NCBI RefSeq assembly: GCF_000018365.1
Contig: NC_011529.1
Span: forward strand, 372,001-436,000
Direction: 5' to 3'
Origin: Thermococcus onnurineus NA1
GTDB lineage: Archaea; Methanobacteriota_B; Thermococci; Thermococcales; Thermococcaceae
Length of the DNA stretch: 64,000 nt
The position numbers and the translations under genes are program-made. Below are positions 55,925-63,922 of the stretch, one piece after another. The notes under the pieces were generated by a model, which saw only the letters and a list, made by a program, of their open reading frames with translations, searched no databases and was not told the origin of the DNA. Position 1 is the stretch's first letter. The number at the start of each line of letters is the position of its first letter.

Positions 55925-56868
55925 AGGTCAAATGTCCTAACTGCGGAGCGGAGTTTGAGAGTGAGGAAGCTGGAATAGTCACCTGCCCCTACTGCGGCTT
56001 CCAAATCAAGCTCGGTGAAGCTAAGACCTTCACCTACGACCTAAAGGTCGAAGACCCCTGGAGGCCTTTAAGCTCGTTCATCAGACTCCAGAGGCTCTCG
56101 CCCAATGACGTCGAGTGGAAGGCAAGAATCCTGGAGCGAGAACTGTTGTACATTCCCTTCTACGTCTTCTTTGTGAAAGCCGAAGGGCTTGCCCACAGCG
56201 GTGGACTCTCGACGGCCGATGGGCGAGTTGAGTTCTTTAACTACGTTACCGTTCCAGCCGCTGATGGCTTTGACGAGCTTATTAACTACCCGTTGCCGAC
56301 GAGGGGCAGGCGCTACTTCGATGGAAATGTGGGGGGAAGGCTTGTCGAGAAGAGCCTCAATGAGGGAGATGCTGAAAAGAGGCTGAAGAGGGAGATACGC
56401 GAGCTGCTGAAGATGGAAGCCAAACGCTATTTCCACTGGAGAAGCGTGAGCATGGGCATGCCGACTTTCGAGCTCCAGTTTGATGGCCTCGTTTACTATC
56501 CCATCTGGAAGCTGAAGTACAAGTACGGCCCCTTCACCTATCGCGCGTATGTTGATGGCGCCGACGGCAGAATTCCCTATGCGGAGTTTCCCATCTCCTT
56601 CACGAAGAGAATTGTTAATGCCCTCCTCGGATTCGGTCTCCTCGCATCGGGCTTCTTCTTCGGGAGGTTCTTCATGCCCTATGGAGCCACTGCAGTTCTT
56701 GGCTCCATGGCAGGGGCGCTCTTCGGGGCTTGGCCGTCCCTAAAGCGAGCCTTCCGCTTCCACGGGAAGGCCAGCGAACACAGGCTTTTAAGCGAAGTTG
56801 CTGAGGATTTCGCTCCGGAGGGGGAAGCCTTTGAGGCAATAAGACGCTTCTTGAAGGCCCACTTCTAA
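55921..56868 (+). CDS. Zinc-ribbon membrane protein, second of paralogous pair
   Basis: The 315-aa protein has the same order as its upstream neighbour: zinc ribbon (CPNCGAEFE...CPYCGFQIK), central domain with YYPIWKLKYKYGPFTYRAYVDG, and two hydrophobic helices (about 225-265). A 4-nt overlap (ATGA) couples the two. They may form a hetero-complex in the membrane with cytoplasmic zinc ribbons. Function unknown. Confidence 0.75.
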   Translation: MKVKCPNCGAEFESEEAGIVTCPYCGFQIKLGEAKTFTYDLKVEDPWRPLSSFIRLQRLSPNDVEWKARILERELLYIPFYVFFVKAEGLAHSGGLSTADGRVEFFNYVTVPAADGFDELINYPLPTRGRRYFDGNVGGRLVEKSLNEGDAEKRLKREIRELLKMEAKRYFHWRSVSMGMPTFELQFDGLVYYPIWKLKYKYGPFTYRAYVDGADGRIPYAEFPISFTKRIVNALLGFGLLASGFFFGRFFMPYGATAVLGSMAGALFGAWPSLKRAFRFHGKASEHRLLSEVAEDFAPEGEAFEAIRRFLKAHF

Positions 56869-56936
56869 GCCGTCAAATTTTTAAATCCTCACTATTTTAG
56901 TAACCGGCGGGAAGATTAATTGGAGGAGGTGAAAGC

Positions 56937-58259
56937 ATGCCGGTCATCGAGGAGGTCGCAAAGGTTTCCTTCGAGAGGGTCGGCATGCACTCCCATATAA
57001 GGGGCCTCGGCCTCGACGAGAACGGAAAGGCGAAGTTCATGGCCGACGGCATGGTGGGGCAGGTTAAAGCGAGAGAAGCGGCTGGAATAGCCGTCGAGCT
57101 CATCAAGCGCGGAAAGCTCGCTGGGAAGGGAATCCTCCTCGTTGGCCCGACCGGGAGCGGTAAGACGGCAATAGCCATGGGAATAGCTAGGGAGCTCGGC
57201 GAAGATGTGCCCTTTGTCCAGATTGCCGGAAGTGAGATTTACTCCGCCGAGGTCAAGAAGACCGAGTTCCTGAAGCAGACCCTCAGGAGGGCCATAGGCG
57301 TTAGAATCAGTGAGGAGAGGAAGGTCTACGAGGGTGAAGTCAAGGAGATTGAAGTCAGAAAGACGAGGCACCCGTTCAATCCGTACGTGGAGATTCCCGA
57401 GAGCGTGATAATAACGCTCCGCACGAAGGACGACGAGAAGACCATAAGGGCCGGCAGGGAGATAGCCTACCAGCTCATGGAGCTGGGCGTTGAAGAGGGC
57501 GACGTCATACAGATAGACGCTGAGACGGGCAGGATTTCAAAGCTCGGAACTGTCAAGGAGGAGGAAGGCCTCTTCTTCAAGAGAAAGGTCAACCTGCCGA
57601 GCGGTCCGGTGCTCAAGATAAAGGAGTTCACCTACACTGTCACGCTCCATGACCTCGATGTTGCGAACGCGAGGGGAAACATCTTCGGACTGCTCTTTAG
57701 CTCTGGGGCGGAGATAAGCGACGACATCAGAGAGAAGGTCGACGAAATGGTCAAGAAGTGGATTGAGGACGGCAAGGCAACGCTTGTCCCGGGAGTGCTC
57801 TTCATCGACGAGGTTCACATGCTCGACATTGAGGCCTTCTCGTTCCTCGCGAGGGCCATGGAGAGCGAGTTAGCACCGATACTGATACTGGCGACCAACC
57901 GCGGAAGGACGAAGATTAGAGGAACGGACCTCGAGGCCCCGCACGGCATACCGATAGACATGCTCGACAGGCTGCTCATAATCAACACCGAGCCCTACAA
58001 GAGGGACGAAATCCGCGAGATAGTCAAGATTCGTGCGAGGGAAGAGAAGATTGACATAAGCGAGGAGGCGATTGAGTACCTGGCAGAGCTCGGCGGGAAG
58101 ACCAGCTTGCGCTATGCCGTCCAGCTGCTCGCTCCCGCCAGCATCTTAGCGAGGGGTGGAAGGGTGGAGAGGGAACACGTAGAAAAAGCTAAAGAGTACT
58201 TCGCCGACCTCAGAAGGAGCATAGAGTTCGTCGAGAAGCTGGAAGGAATGCTCCAGTGA
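56937..58259 (+). CDS. TIP49/RuvB-like AAA+ ATPase (RuvBL homologue)
   Basis: The 440-aa protein is the archaeal homologue of Pontin/Reptin, which assemble nucleoprotein and snoRNP complexes in eukaryotes. It has Walker A GPTGSGKT (70-77), an OB-fold insertion (about 120-240), Walker B LFIDEVHMLD, sensor LATNRG and the arginine finger region. GGAGGTG precedes ATG, with a TATA-like TTTTTAAATC about 60 nt upstream. It is also known as a TBP-interacting protein. Confidence 0.94.
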   Translation: MPVIEEVAKVSFERVGMHSHIRGLGLDENGKAKFMADGMVGQVKAREAAGIAVELIKRGKLAGKGILLVGPTGSGKTAIAMGIARELGEDVPFVQIAGSEIYSAEVKKTEFLKQTLRRAIGVRISEERKVYEGEVKEIEVRKTRHPFNPYVEIPESVIITLRTKDDEKTIRAGREIAYQLMELGVEEGDVIQIDAETGRISKLGTVKEEEGLFFKRKVNLPSGPVLKIKEFTYTVTLHDLDVANARGNIFGLLFSSGAEISDDIREKVDEMVKKWIEDGKATLVPGVLFIDEVHMLDIEAFSFLARAMESELAPILILATNRGRTKIRGTDLEAPHGIPIDMLDRLLIINTEPYKRDEIREIVKIRAREEKIDISEEAIEYLAELGGKTSLRYAVQLLAPASILARGGRVEREHVEKAKEYFADLRRSIEFVEKLEGMLQ

Positions 58260-58263
58260 TTCC

Positions 58264-59268
58264 TTATCTTCTCTTCTCCCCCATTATTTCTATGAGCCTT
58301 CTGCACAGCTTGAGGTGGAACATGAACTCATGGTATGTTCTATTCTGCTCCGGAAAGATTACTTTCAGCTCGTTGAGCCCCCGCTTGCCTCCAAACTCAC
58401 CGAAGATTGTAACCCCGTTCACCTCGACGACGCCAAAAACAGCGGCGAGGTTGAAGATGAGCGTCCTCAGCTGGTAGGCTGAAACTTCGTGCCTCCCTAG
58501 CTCTGCCGTTGGGTATTCGAAGAGGAAGTACTCCAGCCCTTCTATTTTGGCAACATCCGTTATCGCTATGTCCGCCGTCAGGAAGACGAGCAGGGTTGGT
58601 GTCATCTCGTCGTAGCGCTTGAGGGACTTGATAATGATCTCGTCGTTGTTGTGGGCGAGCTCATTGACGCTTTCGGCTATGATTATCCTGTCTTTCAGCC
58701 TCTCAAACTCTTTTAGGGCAATGTATGCAGCCTTTCGAGACTTCTTGACGCGCCGGTTGCTGAACTCCTTGAGCAGGTGGGCGTTCTTGACGGCTTTCCT
58801 CATCTCGCTCAGCTGACCGTGGCGGTATTTGTAGTTCATTGAGTTCTCTATCTCCTTCTGCACACCCTCTGCGACGACTATCTGGTAACCGTCGAGTGGC
58901 CGGAAGCCCGAGATAAAGCGGTGGTAGAAGAGATTAGTGTCGGGAGCGAAGGCAACCCCTTTGCGGAGGTACTTGTAGAGCTCGAGGCTCTTCATGAACC
59001 CGTTTATGTTGTCGTAGCGCAGAATTCCGGCCGAGATGAATGCCTCATAGAAGTCGCTGTATGTCGGCAGTTCGTAGGAGAGGTGCTCGGGAACGGCCTC
59101 GTTGAATTCATGGCGGTTTACCAAAACGTCCAGTTCGTAGCCTTTCTCGCTTGGTTCTACCCTGAATAGGGGAAGTTCGTAGAGGGGGTAGCTTACCACT
59201 ATCTCTGGCAAGATATTGATGAGCACCTGAAGCTCGGGCTTCTCAATTATTTCATAGCTCAACGACAT
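58264..59268 (-). CDS. PIN-domain nuclease in CARF operon
   Basis: The 334-aa protein has an N-terminal region of unknown fold (1-105), a PIN domain with acidic residues in canonical order (D110 in APDTN, E134/E139, D209 in HNNDEIII, D233 in LTADIAITDVA), and a C-terminal extension (about 255-334). PIN domains are metal-dependent RNases. ATG 59268 follows GGTGATGGG and lies 17 nt inside the CARF gene, so translation is coupled. Ligand-controlled RNA cleavage is the natural hypothesis; a conventional ribosome-maturation PIN role is the alternative. Confidence 0.8.
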   Translation of the reverse strand: MSLSYEIIEKPELQVLINILPEIVVSYPLYELPLFRVEPSEKGYELDVLVNRHEFNEAVPEHLSYELPTYSDFYEAFISAGILRYDNINGFMKSLELYKYLRKGVAFAPDTNLFYHRFISGFRPLDGYQIVVAEGVQKEIENSMNYKYRHGQLSEMRKAVKNAHLLKEFSNRRVKKSRKAAYIALKEFERLKDRIIIAESVNELAHNNDEIIIKSLKRYDEMTPTLLVFLTADIAITDVAKIEGLEYFLFEYPTAELGRHEVSAYQLRTLIFNLAAVFGVVEVNGVTIFGEFGGKRGLNELKVIFPEQNRTYHEFMFHLKLCRRLIEIMGEKRR

Positions 59269-59746
59269 TCCCATCACCGAGGAAGTTCTTGAGGCGCTGC
59301 ATATGCTTCGGGATCATCATATAGGGCCTGTCCGGAAAATCCATGTCCAGCAGGGCCATGTAGATTATCCTGTCGACTGGAAAATCCCTTATCTGAACTA
59401 CTGCTGCCGTTGCGAGGGCCTTCCTTCCCGAGGTTATGTCGAGCCCGATAGTGTATCCCTCTTCCGCAAGCCTCTGGAAGAGCTCCTTGAACTTCTTATC
59501 CGCCTCGAGAAAGCTGTTGTTGGGTATCACGACGGTCTCTATCTCAGGGTTGAAGTTGTAGGCCTGCGAGATAACCTTTATGGCCTCCACAACTTTGGGC
59601 AGCTTTTTCCGGTAGACTTCCTCCGTAAAGATGAAGACCTTTCTTGGCTTCCTGTTCCTTGAAACGACGGCATAGTAGGTGTTTACGAGCGCCCATTCCG
59701 AGCGACCGAGCAAAGTTACGTAGGCTATCTTTCTCGGATTTATCAT
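59252..59746 (-). CDS. Free-standing CARF-like domain protein
   Basis: The 164-aa protein is a single Rossmann-like domain with the CARF hallmarks: a first-strand loop TLLGRSEW (11-18) and the later DITSGRKAL (103-111) matching the D-x-T-x-G-x-K motif that binds cyclic oligoadenylates in CRISPR-associated proteins. It lacks any fused effector, but the gene downstream encodes a PIN nuclease. ATG 59746 overlaps the membrane-protein stop (ATGA). No CRISPR array or cas gene is in the window. The family call is from motif pattern only. Confidence 0.68.
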   Translation of the reverse strand: MINPRKIAYVTLLGRSEWALVNTYYAVVSRNRKPRKVFIFTEEVYRKKLPKVVEAIKVISQAYNFNPEIETVVIPNNSFLEADKKFKELFQRLAEEGYTIGLDITSGRKALATAAVVQIRDFPVDRIIYMALLDMDFPDRPYMMIPKHMQRLKNFLGDGNVVEL

Positions 59747-60195
59747 GCAAAATTCCCCCATGCGAAGGCGATTACTTTATAGGCGAACGCCCGCAGGGAT
59801 GGTCTAGGGGTTATCCTCCCCTCAACGGCTTTATGGGCGAGAGTGAATGGCACGAGCGGGAGGATGAAATACTCCACGCCGTAGGTTTCTATCCCTAGAC
59901 CTCTTAGGATGAAGAGAACGAGCAGAGCCGCGAAAACACCCGCTGGAAGTGTCAGTACTGTGAGGAGAATCAAATCCGCGGTCTTATCCTTCTTTTCTAT
60001 GCCTGGGATCGCGACAATCCAGAAGAGGAAAATCAGAACGAGGAAGTGGAGCAGGAGTTCCTCGAATGTGACATCTATCAGCGGCTCGCCCTTGGCGAGC
60101 AGATAGTAGAACCAGGCCGCTCCAAAGGAATAAACAAGGGACATCGGGATAGACACTCCCCACTTCATTCGAGGGAAGCCTTTCTCATTCTCCAT
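59743..60195 (-). CDS. Membrane protein upstream of CARF gene
   Basis: The 150-aa protein has about three to four hydrophobic segments (residues about 15-35, 48-66, 75-97, and a weaker one near 105-120). No family recognised. The stop overlaps the CARF start by 4 nt, strongly suggesting co-translation. It might anchor the CARF/PIN pair or be the target of the response. Confidence 0.72.
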   Translation of the reverse strand: MENEKGFPRMKWGVSIPMSLVYSFGAAWFYYLLAKGEPLIDVTFEELLLHFLVLIFLFWIVAIPGIEKKDKTADLILLTVLTLPAGVFAALLVLFILRGLGIETYGVEYFILPLVPFTLAHKAVEGRITPRPSLRAFAYKVIAFAWGNFA

Positions 60196-60204
60196 GCTTC
60201 CACC

Positions 60205-60666
60205 TCATTCAACTAACAGCATCCCGTACAAAACGCTTTCGGAGAAGTCTATCTCCACGAGCCGGCTGATCTCTATGCCGATAGCATCTACCGACGGTCT
60301 CACTTTCGTTGGCATCCTGCAGGGCTCTCCCCTCTCAAAGGTACAGTCGTCACAGAGGTTGCAGCTGCCCGGGAAGAGTGCCATTGCGTACATCTTGCCC
60401 TCCTTGAAGAGCTCTTCTTCGCGCTTGAGAAGGTAGAGGATGGCCTTTCTCTTCTCGGCTTCAAAATCGTCCATGTCAATTTCAAACTTTATGATGAGTG
60501 CCTTTCTGAAGTGGCTCACCCACTCCCTGGCTTCCCTCCAGTCCGGGGCATGCGGGGGACAGCTCGGCCTCTTCCCGTACATGGGACAGGTCATGCACTT
60601 CCAGACGGGTCTTGGTGAAACAACTATCTCCCCCGCGTTAATTTCTCTCTCCCAGAGCGCCCTCAT
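60205..60666 (-). CDS. DUF2284 metal-binding protein
   Basis: The 153-aa protein has two cysteine clusters, CMTCPMYGKRPSCPPHAP and CNLCDDCTFERGEPC, typical of DUF2284 predicted metal-binding proteins. It is the first gene of the minus-strand run with the membrane, CARF and PIN genes, with a 9-nt gap to the next. Whether it belongs functionally to that system is unclear. Confidence 0.82.
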   Translation of the reverse strand: MRALWEREINAGEIVVSPRPVWKCMTCPMYGKRPSCPPHAPDWREAREWVSHFRKALIIKFEIDMDDFEAEKRKAILYLLKREEELFKEGKMYAMALFPGSCNLCDDCTFERGEPCRMPTKVRPSVDAIGIEISRLVEIDFSESVLYGMLLVE

Positions 60667-60764
60667 AGAGCATCGAATGTGATACTCTTGGGAGACTTAA
60701 AACCTTAGCCGTAGGATGGGTGACTGCTATTGTCATTAACAAATCTTTGGGCCAAAACATTTTT

Positions 60765-61223
60765 ATGTTTGAAAACCTATTCACTGATATAAGGATAGTT
60801 GCGCTCGTGCTGGTTTCGGTTTTGCTGCTCTCAGCCGGTGGGTGTCTATCCCCCAATAACGAAGATTGGGATGTGAGAATGGATTTGGAGATAGGCTCCG
60901 TCTTCCACAACGGGGATTTCATCCCGGTGGAATTCACCTGCGACGGCGAAAACGTAAACCCACCGATATTCATTGGCCACATTGACTCAAGGGCCAAGAG
61001 CCTTGTGATTAGTCCCACCAATGGGAGAAGTCGATGCCCCAATCCACGTCGTCCAAGGAGTGAATGACTTCGGAAAGATAGGTTATAGCGGACATGTCCA
61101 CAGAGGGGACACAGGGTGCACCACTATCAATTCAAGGTCTATGCCCTTGACACAGAACTCAACCTCAAGCCCGAGGCAACGAGAAGGGAGTTGGAAAAGG
61201 CCATTGGGGGTCATGTTATCTAG
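60765..61223 (+). pseudogene. PEBP (YbhB/YbcL-like) lipoprotein pseudogene
   Basis: The reading begins as a lipoprotein (hydrophobic segment then lipobox LSAGGC, Cys27), followed by FHNGDFIPVEFTCDGENVNPP, the PEBP start. At about 61011 the conserved DDPDAP...THW block (about 20-25 residues) is missing and the frame shifts; PMGEVDAPIHVVQGVNDFGKIGY continues in frame +1 (quoted with 21 letters split here: PMGEVDAPIHVVQG, VNDFGKIGY). Near 61092 a 1-nt deletion shifts it back, giving VHHYQFKVYALDTELNLKP and a TAG at 61221-61223. So the gene is broken by one internal deletion and one frameshift. Confidence 0.82.
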
Positions 61224-61261
61224 TGGGGAGAGCCGGTAGGCCTCTACGAAGAAAATAAAAG

Positions 61262-61513
61262 TCATGAGTAGAGCAGTTTCACCACGAGATTTATTGCACT
61301 CTGAAGTGCAGACAGGAAGTTCAGGGTAAAGAATATCCAATCTCCTATTATATAGGAATATATCGTCAGCAGTGTTGCCGCTACAACGTAGATTACGATA
61401 AACTTCAGGTTCAGCGGGCAGTGTTTTTTCTTCACGGTCTCGATGGTCTGAGGCAACCACGAGCTGACCAGCAGTAGCATTCCCAGGAGTCCTATTATCT
61501 CTCCACCGTTCAT
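61262..61513 (-). CDS. SemiSWEET-like PQ-loop membrane protein
   Basis: The 83-aa protein has three helices and the PQ-loop signature SSWLPQTIETVKKK, matching SemiSWEET half-transporters that dimerise to move small sugars. GGGTGAGAAAA precedes ATG 61513. A CACCCG/CGGGTG inverted repeat (61520-61540) overlaps the ribosome binding site and could control translation. Substrate unknown. Confidence 0.8.
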   Translation of the reverse strand: MNGGEIIGLLGMLLLVSSWLPQTIETVKKKHCPLNLKFIVIYVVAATLLTIYSYIIGDWIFFTLNFLSALQSAINLVVKLLYS

Positions 61514-61613
61514 TTTTCTCACCCGAACGGGAAACGGGTGAGCCTAAAAAAGCCTTGTGGATGTATACATGTTAAAACCAGGTAATAGAATGTCCTAAAT
61601 AGGCAAGTCTAAG

Positions 61614-62078
61614 CTAAAGCTGGCTCGCGAGCCGAGACATTGCCCATGTTTTAACGTCTTCATCAAGGATACTGTTGATAATTCCCATTGCATCGGAGAT
61701 CTTACCTGCTTTGGCAAGGGTTAGCGCAACTTCAGCCTGTATCTTCGAGCGGTTTGAAAGGTCAGTTATGTAGTTGGCTATTTTCATGGCCTCTTCGGGT
61801 TTGTCAAGGTTCAGAAACTCAAAGGCGAGACTCATTAAAGCCTTGGTGCTTTCGTCACGGTTGTCTATATCGAGGGCGGATTTTATGGCCCTTTCCAGGA
61901 CTTCCCTATAATCGGCCCCTCTCTTTGCCAGCACGACAGCAATGCGTGAGAGGGCCTTTGCCCTGATGCCTTTGTCGGGTATATCTTCCGTCATCTTGAC
62001 GGCTTCTTCGAAGTTTCCGGAATCAACAAGCTTGAGGACCGCCTCATAGAGCGCCCGAGAGCGATACCACTCCTGCAT
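61614..62078 (-). CDS. Small helical-repeat protein
   Basis: The 154-aa all-helical protein has repeats such as IRAKALSRIAVVLAKRG, DESTKALMSLAFEFLNL and RSKIQAEVALTLAKAG, similar to the TPR-like protein at 47.5-48.6 kb, of which it may be a truncated relative. GGGGAT precedes ATG 62078. Function unknown; probably protein-protein interaction. Confidence 0.72.
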   Translation of the reverse strand: MQEWYRSRALYEAVLKLVDSGNFEEAVKMTEDIPDKGIRAKALSRIAVVLAKRGADYREVLERAIKSALDIDNRDESTKALMSLAFEFLNLDKPEEAMKIANYITDLSNRSKIQAEVALTLAKAGKISDAMGIINSILDEDVKTWAMSRLASQL

Positions 62079-62171
62079 GATTATCCCCACAATTTTTGGG
62101 CTTTGGAGGATTTAAGCTTTCCGCGGCCAAGGTTTATAACCTCCCACGAGAAGTATCTGACAGGTGAGAAA

Positions 62172-62789
62172 ATGAGGAGGACTGCTTTACTGTTGCTTTT
62201 CCTCCTGACAGTTTCGCTGCTCTCCTACGCAGTGGCCGAAACCCAGATAGATTCAAACAAAGTTCACTTTTACATGTATGGCATGAGCACCTGTCCGCAC
62301 TGCCAGAACATGAAAAAGCTCATCCCAGAAATCTATGGCCCCGAAAGTCTGACCTATTACGAACTCGTGAACAATGAGGAGAACCAGAAGCTCTTCGGCG
62401 AGCAGTACAAATACACAGGCATTATGGGAGTTCCTGCGGTAGCAATAACCTACAACGGAACCCTTTACGCTATAATCGAGGGAGAGTTTAACGTCTCGGC
62501 GACGCCCGAGATAATAGAGGCTGCCATGGAGAACAACGGGCTTATCCTCTTTGTTGCCGGCCAGGCTTACATCATTAAGAACGAGACAATCATACAGAAG
62601 CTCCAGACTATATATGTCGAGCACAGGCTTCCCGAGGCTGATACAACTGAGACTTCAGAGATTACAACTTCCACGCCGTCTGAAGATGAAACCACAAGCA
62701 CAAGCGAAAACAACGACAAAGTGTGCGGTCCGGGAATAATGGCCGTTCTCGTGATAGTTCCCATTGTTCTCCTGAGGAGAAGGCGCTGA
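62172..62789 (+). CDS. Secreted thioredoxin-fold protein with CGP-CTERM anchor
   Basis: The 205-aa precursor has a signal peptide (1-22), a thioredoxin-like domain with active site CPHC (41-44) and the cis-Pro region MGVPAVAI, a Thr/Ser/Glu-rich linker (about 157-180) and a C-terminal CGP motif (185-187) followed by a hydrophobic helix and RRRR. This is the CGP-CTERM surface-sorting signal of Thermococcaceae. It sits upstream of a CcdA-like gene, pointing to extracytoplasmic disulfide chemistry. GGTGAGAAA precedes ATG. Confidence 0.86.
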   Translation: MRRTALLLLFLLTVSLLSYAVAETQIDSNKVHFYMYGMSTCPHCQNMKKLIPEIYGPESLTYYELVNNEENQKLFGEQYKYTGIMGVPAVAITYNGTLYAIIEGEFNVSATPEIIEAAMENNGLILFVAGQAYIIKNETIIQKLQTIYVEHRLPEADTTETSEITTSTPSEDETTSTSENNDKVCGPGIMAVLVIVPIVLLRRRR

Positions 62790-62814
62790 CCTTTTGTTCT
62801 CAACTTTTTGTTTT
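62790..62814 (+). terminator. T-rich tract after thioredoxin-fold gene
   Basis: CCTTTTGTTCTCAACTTTTTGTTTT follows the stop in part (TTTTTGTTTT at about 62805-62814). It may terminate a fraction of transcripts before the CcdA-like gene. Confidence 0.35.
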
Positions 62815-62851
62815 AGAAATCCACAAAAAGTTATGGGATGGAGTGACTACC

Positions 62852-63580
62852 ATGAGGAGTGAAGTAAAGGCGTTGGCTATCATCCTACTAACTTCCTTTG
62901 GGATAAGCTCCTTAGCACTCTGGGCACTCGGTTTAACTCACTTCATCCCCCAGTTTTTCACGCTTGCAATGAGCGACTCCATAAACCCGTGCACCTTTGT
63001 CATCTACACCATGCTCCTCATAGCACTCTCCGTTAGAGAGATTTCACGGAGGAGGCTCTACATCGTTGGGGCGTCATTCATAGCGGCCGTATACATCTCA
63101 TACTATCTTCTGGGCGTTGGCCTTCTCTACTTCGCTGGCCGCCTGCCTCTCTGGGCTGCCGGCGTTGCGGCCATAATCTTCGGCCTTTATACTATCGTTA
63201 CTGGATTAATGGAGAGGTCTAGGGTTTTTGGTAAGAGCGGCCTCAGGAAGAAGATATTCAGCAGCGACGCGACACTCTTAGGAGCTTTTACCCTCGGTGT
63301 TATAGTGTCGACGACTCTCCTTCCTTGCTCTGCCGGGAGCTATCTCGTCTATGCGATAATAATCTCAAAGAGCGGAAAAACGCTCGCTTTTCTCCTGCTT
63401 GCGCTCTACAACCTCGTCTTCGTGCTCCCGCTGGTGGTCATACTGTTGGCGATGGGAAGCGTCACAGAGAGCAAGCGCTTCTCCCAGGCGATGGTGAGGC
63501 ACAGCAGGGAGCTGTCCGTGATAGCAGGGATACTGCTCATAGCGATAGGGATCTGGGTTCTCACGGGGGCCTCACTGTAG
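62852..63580 (+). CDS. CcdA/DsbD-like thiol-disulfide membrane protein
   Basis: The 242-aa protein has about six hydrophobic segments and two cysteines in matching membrane contexts, SINPC (C47) and LLPCSAGS (C159), the reductant-transfer pair of the CcdA family. It would pass electrons from a cytoplasmic thioredoxin to the extracellular CPHC protein encoded upstream. The convergent glutaredoxin-like gene could be its cytoplasmic donor. Confidence 0.85.
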   Translation: MRSEVKALAIILLTSFGISSLALWALGLTHFIPQFFTLAMSDSINPCTFVIYTMLLIALSVREISRRRLYIVGASFIAAVYISYYLLGVGLLYFAGRLPLWAAGVAAIIFGLYTIVTGLMERSRVFGKSGLRKKIFSSDATLLGAFTLGVIVSTTLLPCSAGSYLVYAIIISKSGKTLAFLLLALYNLVFVLPLVVILLAMGSVTESKRFSQAMVRHSRELSVIAGILLIAIGIWVLTGASL

Positions 63581-63922
63581 GCCTAGCAGCATCCTTACTT
63601 TTCTCTCGAACTCCCCAAAGTTCGGCACGCCTATAAACTCTACTCTGTTGTTTATCAGTATGGTGGGAGTTCCTAGGATGTTGTGCTCCATAGCCTTTCT
63701 CTGTCCTTCTGGCGTTGCAACACTCAGCTCTCTTGCAACGACGCCGTTATACTTCCTCTCGAGCTCCCTTGCCATCTGGACTGCTATTGGACAGTAGGGA
63801 CAGCCTGGGGCGGTAATAACCTCAATGACGACCTTCGGCCCCTTTGACTTGACCTCTATCATTCCAGTCCTCTTCATCAGCTCGAGCATCTTTTTTCTCC
63901 TGATCATCTCCAGCTCGTCCAT
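63572..63922 (-). CDS. Glutaredoxin/thioredoxin-like protein
   Basis: The 116-aa protein has a helical N-terminal extension (1-28), then a thioredoxin fold with CPYC (41-44) and cis-Pro GTPTILIN. No signal peptide, so cytoplasmic. GGGGTGAGTC precedes the ATG. Its 3' end overlaps the CcdA-like gene by 9 nt. Confidence 0.86.
   Translation of the reverse strand: MDELEMIRRKKMLELMKRTGMIEVKSKGPKVVIEVITAPGCPYCPIAVQMARELERKYNGVVARELSVATPEGQRKAMEHNILGTPTILINNRVEFIGVPNFGEFERKVRMLLGLQ

Noticed and set aside
57000-62000. CRISPR array near the CARF/PIN operon
   Set aside because: I looked for regularly spaced direct repeats on both sides and found none; no cas gene motifs are present.
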